Shown here piece after piece: positions 13,772 through 22,012 of a DNA stretch of 33,496 nt. The stretch is from positions 1 to 33,496 of the forward strand of contig NZ_JAYVPL010000016.1 in NCBI RefSeq assembly GCF_043757465.1. The letters run 5' to 3'. Origin of the DNA: Armatimonas sp043757465. GTDB taxonomy: Bacteria > Armatimonadota > Armatimonadia > Armatimonadales > Armatimonadaceae. How positions within the stretch are numbered: the first letter of the stretch is position 1; the number at the start of each line of letters is the position of its first letter. Made by a program: the position numbers and the translations under genes. Under the pieces are notes generated by a model. That model was not told the origin of the DNA. It did no database searches and saw nothing but the letters and a program-made list of their open reading frames with translations.

Positions 13772-16138
13772 TTACCGTCGCGGACGGAAGCGGGCCTTCG
13801 GAAGATCGTCGCCGTCTTCTTCCACGGGCTGCACCACGGGGTCGAGAGCAGGCGAGGACGCCGTGACATCTTCACGACGCGGGCCACGGTCGCGGTCTCC
13901 ACCACGAAAGCCGCCGCGATCCCCTCCACGATCACCACCGGGGCGCGGACCACGGTCACGGTCTCCACCACGGAAACCGCCGGGGCCGCCACGGTCACCA
14001 CCGGGGCGTGGGCCGCGGGGTGGACGGCCTGGTTCGGGGCTGGCCGGATCGAAGGGAGTATCGAGGTCACGCGCAGTGGCGTTCACTCGGCCCTGGCTAT
14101 CAATCTCGGTAATGCGCACCCGGATCGTGTCGCCGATCTTGAGGTTCTCCTCAGGACGGCTCGGGGGCGGGTCGGAGAGCTGGCTGACATGAACCAGCGC
14201 GTCTTTCCCACCCGGTAGCGCCACAAATGCACCGAACTGGAGGAAGCGCACCACTTCACCATCGTAGATCTCGCCCGGTGTGAGAGTCTTGGTCATGCCC
14301 TCAATGATGGCACGGGCCGCGTCTCCCGACGTGCCGTCCACGGCGGTGATGTGCACCAGACCGCTCTGCTCAATATCAATCTTCGCACCGGTGTCTGCGG
14401 TGATTTTCTTGATGGTCTTGCCACCCGGGCCAATGATCATTCCGATCTGCTCGGGATCAATCTGCACGGTAATAATACGCGGAGCATACTGGCTTGCTGT
14501 CTTGCGGTACTCGGGGATCGCCTCGACAATCTTGTCCAGAATGTAGAGACGGGCTACGCGAGCCTGCTCAAACGCGTCCACAAAGACATGGCGTGGGATG
14601 CCCTGGATCTTGGTGTCGAGCTGGAGCGCGGTGATGCCCTCCGCCGTTCCGGCCACCTTGAAGTCCATGTCGCCGGAGAAGTCCTCCATGCCCTGGATAT
14701 CCGTGAGCACCGCGAACTTGTCGCCCTCGTTGATCAGGCCCATCGCGATTCCCGCAACCGGCGCCTTGATCGGGACGCCCGCATCCATGAGGGCGAGGGT
14801 CGAGCCACAGGTAGACGCCATAGAGGTCGAGCCGTTAGACTCCATCACGTCCGAGGTCAAGAGAGTCGTGTAGGGCCAGTCTTTTCCTTCGGGAAGTACC
14901 GGGATCAGCGCACGCTCAGCAAGCGCACCGTGGCCGATCTCACGCCGACCCGCACCACGCAGAGGGCGTGCCTCCCCGACGGAGTAGGGCGGGAAGTTGT
15001 AGAAGTGCATGTACTTCTTCTCGCCGTCTTCCTCAAGCGTGTCCACCATCTGCGCATCGCCAGGCGAGCCGAGGGTAAGCGCCGTGAGAACTTGGGTCTG
15101 GCCCCGGGTAAAGAGCCCGGTGCCGTGCACGCGCGGCAGGAGCCCCACTTCGCAGGTGATCTCGCGGATATCCTTGGTGCCACGGCCATCAGGGCGCTTG
15201 CCTTCGGTGACGATCAGGTCGCGCAGCTGCTCCTTGACGACTTTATCGGCGAGTTCTTTCAGATCGCTGATATTGTTGGGGTACTCGGGGGTGAGGTTCT
15301 CAACGACGCCATTGATCAGGATCGTCAGACCTGCCTCGCGGCTAGCCTTGTCGGGATCTTGCAGGCCGGCGCGCAGCTCCGCGGAGAAGCGCTCGCGGAT
15401 CACCGCAAGAATCTCTTTGTTGTACTCGTGGAGCTTGATCTCACGCTTGGGCTTGCCCACCAGCTCGCGCAGCTTCTCGATGGCGGCACACTGGGTCTTG
15501 ATGACTTCGTGAGCCACATCGAAGGCTTCGAGCATCTTGGTCTCGGTCACCATGTTGGCACCGGCCTCAATCATTAAAATCGCCTTCGCAGTTCCGGCCA
15601 CAACCAGATCAAGGTCGCTGGCCGCGATGGCGTCCTGGCTGGGGTTGATTAAAAACTCGCCCGCCTCGTTCATTCCGACGCGCACACAGCCAATCGGCCC
15701 GGCCCATGGAATATCCGAGATATGCAGCGCCGCCGATGCACCCAGAACGGCGTAGACATCGGGGAGGTTCTCCATCTCAACGGAGAGGGGCATCACGATT
15801 ACCTGGGTCTCGTTGCGCATGTTCTTGTCAAACAGCGGGCGCAGCGGGCGGTCAATCAGGCGGCAGGTGAGAATCGCTTTCTCGGAAGGGCGGCCACCAC
15901 GCTTGACAAAGCCACCAGGAATTTTTCCGACTGCGTACTTTCGCTCCTCGAAGTCGCAGGTGAGGGGAAAGAAGTCGAGGCCACTCTTGGGCTCACCACT
16001 CATCGTGGCGTTACAGAGAACGTAGGTATCGCCCACTTTGACGACGACGGAGCCGTTGGCCTGCTTGGCTAACTTCCCCGTTTCAATGGAGACCACGCGA
16101 CCATCAGGAAGCGTGAACTCTACAGACTGCACGGACAT
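13772..16138 (-). CDS. pnp: Polynucleotide phosphorylase
   Basis: A 788-residue 3'-5' phosphorolytic exoribonuclease, a trimer and degradosome component involved in mRNA turnover. Order: first RNase PH domain (about 1-145, with VKVGDTYVLCNATMSG), a helical linker, the second RNase PH domain (about 310-545, with SNGSTSMASTCGSTLALMD and the catalytic SGDMDFKVAGT, Asp490/Asp492), a KH domain (about 554-612, GPGG at 570-573) and an S1 domain (about 620-692). Beyond the usual end is a roughly 55-residue Arg/Gly/Asp/Pro-rich tail (about 703-756) with two RGGDRDRGPR copies, then an acidic stretch and a basic RFRPRR end. The tail probably adds RNA or protein contacts. Gene order rpsO-pnp is the widespread one. 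Confidence 0.97.
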   Translation of the reverse strand: MSVQSVEFTLPDGRVVSIETGKLAKQANGSVVVKVGDTYVLCNATMSGEPKSGLDFFPLTCDFEERKYAVGKIPGGFVKRGGRPSEKAILTCRLIDRPLRPLFDKNMRNETQVIVMPLSVEMENLPDVYAVLGASAALHISDIPWAGPIGCVRVGMNEAGEFLINPSQDAIAASDLDLVVAGTAKAILMIEAGANMVTETKMLEAFDVAHEVIKTQCAAIEKLRELVGKPKREIKLHEYNKEILAVIRERFSAELRAGLQDPDKASREAGLTILINGVVENLTPEYPNNISDLKELADKVVKEQLRDLIVTEGKRPDGRGTKDIREITCEVGLLPRVHGTGLFTRGQTQVLTALTLGSPGDAQMVDTLEEDGEKKYMHFYNFPPYSVGEARPLRGAGRREIGHGALAERALIPVLPEGKDWPYTTLLTSDVMESNGSTSMASTCGSTLALMDAGVPIKAPVAGIAMGLINEGDKFAVLTDIQGMEDFSGDMDFKVAGTAEGITALQLDTKIQGIPRHVFVDAFEQARVARLYILDKIVEAIPEYRKTASQYAPRIITVQIDPEQIGMIIGPGGKTIKKITADTGAKIDIEQSGLVHITAVDGTSGDAARAIIEGMTKTLTPGEIYDGEVVRFLQFGAFVALPGGKDALVHVSQLSDPPPSRPEENLKIGDTIRVRITEIDSQGRVNATARDLDTPFDPASPEPGRPPRGPRPGGDRGGPGGFRGGDRDRGPRPGGDRGGDRGGFRGGDRDRGPRREDVTASSPALDPVVQPVEEDGDDLPKARFRPRR
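13863..14020. repeat. Imperfect repeats encoding the PNPase RG-rich tail
   Basis: Within pnp, ccacggtcgcggtctccaccacg-like units recur several times (starting about 13884, 13951 and 13988), encoding RGGDRDRGPR and GGDRGG blocks. Third positions vary between copies, so selection acts on the peptide, while the tract remains prone to slippage. Confidence 0.8.
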
Positions 16139-16221
16139 AAATTTATTACTCTTTTCTTACAACGCAATAACGCTAGAGGTGCCCACGAAGGGGCGGTAGG
16201 TGCCCAAAAAGGACAGAAATG

Positions 16222-16263
16222 CACAAAGGGTGCGCCGCTCACTTGTCGCGGTGCACCCTTTGT
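16222..16263 (-). terminator. Hairpin between rpsO and pnp
   Basis: An 11-bp stem (acaaagggtgc at 16223-16233 with gcaccctttgt at 16253-16263) encloses a second short stem in the loop (CCGC/GCGG on the minus strand). There is no T-tract, so it may be a partial terminator or an RNase processing site, as known for rpsO-pnp in E. coli, rather than a full stop. Confidence 0.65.
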
Positions 16264-16285
16264 ACTCGGGTCGCGAACGCGCCCC

Positions 16286-16561
16286 TTAAAGCTTTGTGCG
16301 GATTGCGAGCCGCTGGCAAAGGATGCGGTAGCGCTCGATATCCGTGTTGGCTAGATAGACCAGCATACGCTTGCGGCGGCCAATCAGCAGAAACATCCCA
16401 CGGCGGGAGTGGTGGTCTTTTTTATTGATCTTCAGGTGCTCAGTGAGCTGGCTGATACGCGCGGACATCAGCGCAATCTGGACATCCGGAGAGCCTGTGT
16501 CGCTCTCATGAGTCTTGTACTCGGCGATCACATTCGCCGTTTTTTCTAAGGGAAGGGGCAT
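16286..16561 (-). CDS. rpsO: 30S ribosomal protein S15
   Basis: A 91-residue ribosomal protein that binds 16S rRNA and nucleates the central-domain platform. Recognisable features include ESDTGSPDVQIALMSARI (19-36), LTEHLKINKKDHHSRRGM with the conserved DHHSRRG rRNA-binding loop, and LIGRRKRMLVYL. Length and sequence are standard (the usual start is at Met1). GAGGAG precedes the ATG by about 12 nt. pnp follows 147 bp downstream on the same strand across a hairpin. Confidence 0.97.
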   Translation of the reverse strand: MPLPLEKTANVIAEYKTHESDTGSPDVQIALMSARISQLTEHLKINKKDHHSRRGMFLLIGRRKRMLVYLANTDIERYRILCQRLAIRTKL

Positions 16562-16709
16562 GGGGGTTACTAACTCCTCTAAAGGGTTTTTTTATATTAA
16601 TGAGCCTGCGCTTCCGCCCCCCGGCGGTGAGCCGCACGCCTGTTTCGTGCCGTTATAAACAGCCGAACCCGATCACTCTACCACGGAAGAGTCTGCTTAG
16701 CAAGAACAC

Positions 16710-17099
16710 TCAGAGATCTTCCTCGATCCTTCCTCGAAACACGCTACCGACGATCACAAGGCTACCCACAAACGCCACCACAACGGCAGGTAGTCGTTCC
16801 TGTGCGATAAACAGGAGGATGCCTACACCTACCACCAGTGCGCCTAAGGTAATCAGGATGCGTGCCGACGGGAGGGACTGGAGCAGATCCTCGAGGAACG
16901 AGACCTGCTCTATCTCCGGATGGTAAAGCGCCTCGCGATCCTGCTCAAGCTGCTCGATCTCTGGGTGATCCGGAAAACGTAGGCGTAGAATATGAATTAC
17001 TTGGCCTGCGGCAGCCGTATCATTGGCATCCAGTAAGGTGCGAATTCGGTGTACCAGAACAGTAGCATCGTGTAGTGAGAATGGATGTGGATCTACCAT
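16710..17099 (-). CDS. Small membrane protein, function unknown
   Basis: A 129-residue protein. The N-terminal half is a soluble helical region of TPR character (LVHRIRTLLDANDTAAAGQV). The hexapeptide HPEIEQ occurs twice, at about 45-50 and 60-65. The C-terminal half holds two membrane helices (ARILITLGALVVGVGILLFI and VVVAFVGSLVIVGSVF) and ends GRIEEDL. No named family is recognised. It lies between the GNAT_C gene and rpsO on the same strand, 106 bp from the former, with no obvious Shine-Dalgarno. Confidence 0.7.
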   Translation of the reverse strand: MVDPHPFSLHDATVLVHRIRTLLDANDTAAAGQVIHILRLRFPDHPEIEQLEQDREALYHPEIEQVSFLEDLLQSLPSARILITLGALVVGVGILLFIAQERLPAVVVAFVGSLVIVGSVFRGRIEEDL

Positions 17100-17205
17100 A
17101 GTGCTTTGACGATCACTTTACCAATTTGTTGCTGGGTTTGCACGGGTAGGACGCGGCACCGCAGGGGATTACTCCTGCTCTGCACTACCGGATGCGTCAG
17201 GGAGC

Positions 17206-17964
17206 TTAGCGCTCGACCTCGCCTCGGAGCAAGTAGCAGCGCCCGGAGTTCACGGGCTTATCGGCTTCAAGCAGTGCCAGCAAGTTACGGCGCAGTGTGG
17301 TGTCGCGGGGGGCTGTGGCGGGGTCAACCTCGCGGTAGCCAAAGATAAAATAGCACGCACTCCCCGGACTATGACTGCCGGGGAGCAAGTGAAAGAGCTG
17401 CTGAAACTGATCCAGGCTTCCTCCCACGCCCGCCGCTTCCGGTAGCCAATCGCCGAGCATCCAGGACGAGCAGACAATGGCTTTGGCGGGGGGCAGCTCG
17501 GGGAAGTGGGTATCGAAGAATGGGAACGCCGCCGCGAGGGACTTCCGGCACTCCGCGATATCCAGCGGTGCCTCAGCGGGGATGTGCATCCCCAGCACGC
17601 TATCGCCTTTCTCCAGCCCAGGGACATCGTCCCACTGAGTCGTCTCGATTGCGAACTGAAGCCGCCCTAATCGGCAGAGCTTACCCGAGGCGTGAAGCCG
17701 AAACCAGCCTAGGTGCATTGGCGCGATCCCTGTCTTGCCGAGGGTGCGCTCACAGTGCCGCGTCCAGATGCCGACATCGAGCTGGGTGTCGGTGGTGATC
17801 TGGCGGGGAATCCCGCGCCGTGCGTGCTCGCTCCGCTCCAAGCGCACCGCTTCCTCGACCGCGCACAGTGTCCAAGCCTCGTCCCAGGTTTCAGGCAGCT
17901 CAGGGCGCTCTGCTTGGCCCGAGAACCAGGCAGTGAGTGCCGTCAGAGCGTCGTCATTGCTCAT
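17206..17964 (-). CDS. GNAT_C-type acyltransferase domain protein
   Basis: A 252-residue protein resembling acyltransferases with a GNAT_C (Pfam PF18164) C-terminal domain. Supporting blocks: LGWFRLHASGKLCRLGRLQF, HIPAEAPLDIAECRKSLAAA, FFDTHFPELPPAKAIVCSSW and FQQLFHLLP, which is the order usual for that family. The acceptor and acyl donor are unknown. Members often sit among carbohydrate-related genes. Its ATG overlaps the stop of the upstream SDR by 4 bp, so the two are probably co-translated. Confidence 0.75.
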   Translation of the reverse strand: MSNDDALTALTAWFSGQAERPELPETWDEAWTLCAVEEAVRLERSEHARRGIPRQITTDTQLDVGIWTRHCERTLGKTGIAPMHLGWFRLHASGKLCRLGRLQFAIETTQWDDVPGLEKGDSVLGMHIPAEAPLDIAECRKSLAAAFPFFDTHFPELPPAKAIVCSSWMLGDWLPEAAGVGGSLDQFQQLFHLLPGSHSPGSACYFIFGYREVDPATAPRDTTLRRNLLALLEADKPVNSGRCYLLRGEVER

Positions 17965-18716
17965 GTTTGCTCTTGTTTATTGTCGCGTTTATTGTCGCGC
18001 ATTTGAGGCTCCCAGCCGAGCATCGCTTTTGCCTTGCGTAGGTTCATGCGTTTTTGTTGCCAGTCGCCGGAGATCATGAAGGACTGGAAGCCACCAAATG
18101 AGTTTTCGAGAGCCGCTAGAATAGCCCGCGCCACATCGCCCGCCTCGGTGTGGATATCTTGCCGCCCGTCGGCTGCCAGCGCGCGCCAGCTTTCCGCCGT
18201 CACGGGCAGGCACAGACGCAGGGCATTGACGGAGATTCCCCACTGCCGCCACGCCGAGTGCGCCACTTCCTCGCCGAGGCGCTTGGTGAGTCCGTAGTGG
18301 TGGTGGGCATCGGGCTGCGTGTCCTCGTCCCAGAAAAAGCGCTGTCCAAGCTGCTCATAGACCGACATGGAGCTGGTGAGCGCTGCATGTGTTATCCCCG
18401 CTGCGTGTGCCGCCCGAAGCGCGAGATAGAGCCCCGTGACATTCACATCGAACTGTGCCGTCGGGTTTGTGTTGCCATCGTGGTTGCCCATGGCCATGTA
18501 GAGCAGCTTCTCACAGTCCTGCGAGGCCACTTTGAGCGCCTCAAAGTCGCGAACATCGCCCGGGATCCATTCCGTCTGCTGCCCCTCCTGCGAAAGGGGA
18601 AGGGAATCGGGTTTCTTGAGGTCGAAGACGCGCAGCGCGTAGTGCGCGGCAAGATACGGCAGGATCAGGCTACCGACGTGGCCGGAACCGCCGATCACCA
18701 GGAGTCTTGTCCTCAT
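17961..18716 (-). CDS. Extended SDR (NAD-dependent epimerase/dehydratase family)
   Basis: A 251-residue Rossmann enzyme with GGSGHVG (9-15), an acidic residue after strand two (VFDLKKPD), GDVRD, and the active-site pair YGLTK (Tyr-x3-Lys) with SSMSVYE supplying the Ser. It is typical of sugar-nucleotide or sugar-acid epimerases/dehydrogenases; the substrate is not assignable. The C-terminal end is Lys/Asp/Asn-rich (DNKRDNKQEQT), encoded by a small repeated tgtcgcgtttat unit near 17980. It overlaps both neighbours by 4 bp, placing it in a tight operon with the second SDR and the GNAT_C protein. Confidence 0.85.
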   Translation of the reverse strand: MRTRLLVIGGSGHVGSLILPYLAAHYALRVFDLKKPDSLPLSQEGQQTEWIPGDVRDFEALKVASQDCEKLLYMAMGNHDGNTNPTAQFDVNVTGLYLALRAAHAAGITHAALTSSMSVYEQLGQRFFWDEDTQPDAHHHYGLTKRLGEEVAHSAWRQWGISVNALRLCLPVTAESWRALAADGRQDIHTEAGDVARAILAALENSFGGFQSFMISGDWQQKRMNLRKAKAMLGWEPQMRDNKRDNKQEQT

Positions 18717-19525
18717 GCCGTCCGCCAGCTCACTTGAGGCTGCCAGCCGAGAAGCTCTTTGGCGACGCGGCAGTCAATCAGGCCACGGTAGGGATTTCCC
18801 GCAAGCCAGTCGGCTTTGGGAGTGCGCCAGGGGACTTCCGCGAGCCGACGAGCGACAATCTCGTCTGTCGGATGGACGGAGGTCGTGTCATCGGCGGCGA
18901 GCAAGAACGCATGAAAGCCACTGATCTCCGGTTTTGTGAGCGCAAGACGGGTCGCCTCGGCCACATCGGTCACGTCCACGTAGCTGATCAAATCGGTGAG
19001 GTGCCCATCGCTGCTATTCTCGCTCCACTTGGGGTAGTGCTCCGCGCTGCTCACAAAAACCGGGCGGGGGCACAGAATCGTCATCTGGTGCCGCTGTGCG
19101 AAGTAGCGGCAGGTTTCTTCATTTAGGTGCTTAGAGAGCTGGTAGATATTGAACGAGCCATGCGGATAGTCGTCGCCGCCAGGCAGATGGATGACGTCGC
19201 GCTCCATCGCAAACGAGCCGAACGCATTGACACTGGAGTAGGCGACAACGCGCTTCACGCTGTGGGTCACACAGGCGAGCAGCACATTGGTAGTGCCCTG
19301 CACATTCACCGACATCACTTCGTAGTCTTTGCCGGGGACTGCCCAGGGAATCGCTCCCAGATGCGCCACCGCGTCCATACCCTGTACAGCGGCAGTGACC
19401 GCGTCCATATCGCGCAGGTCGCCCTGCTCCTTGTCAAAGGCCCGAACGGTGTGCCCGTGCTCCTCCAGCAGTGCGCACACCACGCGTCCGATTCGCCCCG
19501 CGCTACCCGTTACCAAAATTTTCAT
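18713..19525 (-). CDS. NAD-dependent epimerase/dehydratase (SDR)
   Basis: A 270-residue extended SDR. It starts at the ATG at 19525, where MKILVTGSAGRIG begins the Rossmann fold. A 14-codon in-frame extension is ignored because it would overlap the upstream gene. It has the glycine motif GSAGRIG (7-13), VAHLGAIPW, a catalytic YQLSK, and YSSVNAFG. The C-terminal GLIDCRVAKELLGWQPQVSW is typical of sugar epimerases and uronate dehydrogenase-like proteins. It lies 14 bp after the enolase-superfamily gene and overlaps the next SDR by 4 bp. With that neighbour, a sugar-acid oxidation route is possible but unproven. Confidence 0.87.
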   Translation of the reverse strand: MKILVTGSAGRIGRVVCALLEEHGHTVRAFDKEQGDLRDMDAVTAAVQGMDAVAHLGAIPWAVPGKDYEVMSVNVQGTTNVLLACVTHSVKRVVAYSSVNAFGSFAMERDVIHLPGGDDYPHGSFNIYQLSKHLNEETCRYFAQRHQMTILCPRPVFVSSAEHYPKWSENSSDGHLTDLISYVDVTDVAEATRLALTKPEISGFHAFLLAADDTTSVHPTDEIVARRLAEVPWRTPKADWLAGNPYRGLIDCRVAKELLGWQPQVSWRTA

Positions 19526-19539
19526 CGTCGCTATTGTAC

Positions 19540-20880
19540 CTAATCCCAGACGGGGGCTTCTAGGCATTTTTGGTAGAGCGATGCCCAGTCCTTGGAGCCG
19601 TCGTCGTCCCAGACGGTGAGAGTGACGCCGGGTTCGTAGAGAGGCAAGTTCCCGCGCATAAAGTCCTCCCAGACACCTCGGCCACGCAGCGAGGCGCTGG
19701 CCTGCTCAAACTGGAGATGGGAGAAGGCGGGACCGGCGTAGTCTGGCGTCTTGGGCTTTTCCATGTAGGGGAAGTGGATTTTTCGCCCGCCCTCCCAGAT
19801 GACCGTGAGAATATGGCGCGGGAACGCGATCCAGTGCGGCGGCTCCAGCCTGTACTTTTCCAGCGCAGCTTCGTCGAACGCCACCCCAAGCCCCGGCGCG
19901 TCGGGGACTTGCACATGGCCGTGTTTTATTGTCAGAGGCTCAATCAGCAAGTCAGCGGAGTAGTTATTGAGGCACGTGACAGCGGGCCAGCGGGCGTGAG
20001 TGAGCACGGCGGCAAGGTGTGCCATGAGCGCGGTCGTGAGCCCCAGCCCGACGAGCTGTAGGAAAAAGGGCATCTCAAAAGTCGCGGCAAGCTGGCCCTG
20101 CGCCAGTGTCGCCCCAACGCCTTGATTGAGCACGAAGCCATCGCACATCTGGCTGTGAATCACTTGGGGAAACGAGGGGACACCAAAGTGAATCGCCAGA
20201 GGGCGGCTGGTCTTACTGCGTAGCTCTCGGTAGGCGGCCACATCGCGCTGGGGGAGCGGCCCCTCGTAGAAGTTCACTTTCTCGTAGGTGTCGAGTTTTT
20301 GCAGAACCCGCGTCGCGGTTCCGACCGTGCCGAGCATGTCGTTGAAGTCCATGTCCAGCTTGTAGTGCGACGGGGTGACGGCGGAGATCGCCTCGACCTG
20401 GGCGTAGATATCGAACCAGGGCCGCGCTTTGATCTTATGATCCGTGTAGCCCGCCGCGACAGCATTTTTGGCTTCCTCGGCGAGCACCTCGGGAGGCATC
20501 TTCGTGTTCCACCAGGCCAGCGGGGCCCAGTCACGCACTTTCGGGAGGCCAAAGAGAGCGTGCGCCGGAACCCCCAGTGTCTTGCCCAGTGCATCGTAGA
20601 GCGCCATCTGCAAGCCCGGCCCAAGGCTATCGTCCCCGAGAAGGGAGCCCAGGGGTGCGCCGGTACCCCGCGCCACGGCCTCGTCACTGACCCGGCCCCA
20701 GCCGTAGTGTGGCAGTGTCTCCCCCCAGCCAACCACCCCCGACTCGGTTTCCACCCGACACACTTCGACGATCTGCCAGTTACGAACGAGCAGACGGTTC
20801 CAGGGTTCGGTGCGTGGGGTGTACGGAACGCGCAGCATCGTCCGCGTTATTTTCTTGATACGGGGTGCGTTGTGGCTCAT
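19540..20880 (-). CDS. Enolase-superfamily (mandelate racemase/MLE-like) protein
   Basis: A 446-residue protein with an N-terminal capping domain (VEVCRVETESGVVGWGET, 38-55) and a TIM barrel. Lys149-x-Lys151 (HKIKAR) suits the KxK base motif. KLDMDFN (174-180) supplies a metal-ligand Asp and YEGPLP (205-210) a Glu. The strand expected to carry the third acidic ligand reads PLAIHFG (227-233) with no Asp/Glu, so metal binding may be altered. Members dehydrate sugar acids or racemise alpha-substituted acids; the substrate is unknown. The ATG at 20880 was chosen since homology begins there and an extension would enter holA. The start lies 19 bp from the holA stop, with no Shine-Dalgarno in an A-rich leader. 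Confidence 0.85.
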   Translation of the reverse strand: MSHNAPRIKKITRTMLRVPYTPRTEPWNRLLVRNWQIVEVCRVETESGVVGWGETLPHYGWGRVSDEAVARGTGAPLGSLLGDDSLGPGLQMALYDALGKTLGVPAHALFGLPKVRDWAPLAWWNTKMPPEVLAEEAKNAVAAGYTDHKIKARPWFDIYAQVEAISAVTPSHYKLDMDFNDMLGTVGTATRVLQKLDTYEKVNFYEGPLPQRDVAAYRELRSKTSRPLAIHFGVPSFPQVIHSQMCDGFVLNQGVGATLAQGQLAATFEMPFFLQLVGLGLTTALMAHLAAVLTHARWPAVTCLNNYSADLLIEPLTIKHGHVQVPDAPGLGVAFDEAALEKYRLEPPHWIAFPRHILTVIWEGGRKIHFPYMEKPKTPDYAGPAFSHLQFEQASASLRGRGVWEDFMRGNLPLYEPGVTLTVWDDDGSKDWASLYQKCLEAPVWD

Positions 20881-20899
20881 TTTGTTTCTATTATTTTTG

Positions 20900-22009
20900 T
20901 TAGCAAAGCTCAATAACGAGGCGCTGGAGAACAGCCTGAGGGTTGTCGCCACCAGGCGTGACGCCTTTGAGCATCAGATCGGCATTGAGAAGCTTCTCTA
21001 AGCGCTCCTCCAGCTCGGCGAGCGTGAAATTGCGGGCTTGATTGACGTACTTATCCGCCATCCATGAGGTGCGTGGATTACTAATAATAGACGCCGCACC
21101 ATCCGCGGGTAGGAGGGCAGCCACCTGGGAGCTCACGGGCTGGGCGTTGCGGCCTGCCATCTTTTTCTCGCCCAGGTACCGAAACTGCATCACGAGGCGG
21201 ATCTGTCGTGCGAGGAGTACCAGGGTTCGGGGAGCGACACTATCCGGACGGCCACTCCCACGAAAGAGGCTATTGACATGCTGGAGCGCCTCTTTGGTCT
21301 TGCGCATTCCCACCGCATCGCAGAGCTTGAATATCACATCGTCGGGGCCACGTGAGAGGGTCGCCTCCACATCCAGCACCGTGATCCTCGGGCTCTGTCC
21401 CGCGTGCAGCGCCGCTTTCTCCAGCTCCGTGCCAATATGGCGTATATCGTCGGCGGGGAGCTGAGAGAGGAGCGCGAGCGCATCGCTATCAAGAGTTTTA
21501 CCCAGGCGGCGCGTCTCTTGAATCAGATGTCCACGGAGGTCTTCTATTTTGGGCAGGGCGAAATCGCGCACCTCCCCGAGCTTCTTGACCGCGTTGGCCA
21601 GCTCCGTACTCACCGATGTCCCCCGCTTGACCTTGCCATCCTCGACCGTCGGGGAGCCGGTGTGCAGAACCAAAAGCCCTCGCGGAGGGATTCTGTCTAG
21701 CCCCGCCGCAAGACGCTTCTGTTCCTCGGTATCGAGCTGCTGCGTATCGCGCAACAGCACGACTTTCTTACCGTTGCCAAAAGGTACCGTCCCCACCGCG
21801 CCCAGAACCTGATCCGCACTCGCATGCGAGCTGTCGAGAGTCTCCGCATCGAAGTCGGCGAACTCGGGGTCGGCCTGTTTTAGGTAGAGAAGCGCCTCCG
21901 CCTGCTTGCGCTCCGCCTCCAGACCCGTGATCAAGATGACACGCGGGGCACCCTCGGGGCGCTCCTGGGGCTTTGGCTTCGTGGCAACCTTCGTGGAAAT
22001 CCGTGCCAT
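20900..22009 (-). CDS. holA: DNA polymerase III subunit delta
   Basis: A 369-residue clamp-loader subunit that opens the sliding clamp. The pattern is that of HolA: RVILITGLEAERKQ near the N-terminus, VGTVPFGNGKKVVLLRD (about 92-108) for the domain-I/II region, LQHVNSLFRGSG, LVLLARQIRLVMQFRYL (about 265-281), and the C-terminal collar helices LAELEERLEKLLNADLMLKG. The N-terminus carries an extra Lys/Pro-rich extension of about 20 residues. It starts 3 bp after the TgpA-like gene ends, so it is co-transcribed with transglutaminase and DUF58 genes, an arrangement that has no obvious functional logic. Confidence 0.9.
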   Translation of the reverse strand: MARISTKVATKPKPQERPEGAPRVILITGLEAERKQAEALLYLKQADPEFADFDAETLDSSHASADQVLGAVGTVPFGNGKKVVLLRDTQQLDTEEQKRLAAGLDRIPPRGLLVLHTGSPTVEDGKVKRGTSVSTELANAVKKLGEVRDFALPKIEDLRGHLIQETRRLGKTLDSDALALLSQLPADDIRHIGTELEKAALHAGQSPRITVLDVEATLSRGPDDVIFKLCDAVGMRKTKEALQHVNSLFRGSGRPDSVAPRTLVLLARQIRLVMQFRYLGEKKMAGRNAQPVSSQVAALLPADGAASIISNPRTSWMADKYVNQARNFTLAELEERLEKLLNADLMLKGVTPGGDNPQAVLQRLVIELC

Positions 22010-22012
22010 GGG

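Noticed and set aside
14351..15577. 408-codon plus-strand ORF inside pnp
   Set aside because: It is an antisense shadow of the clearly conserved pnp coding sequence.
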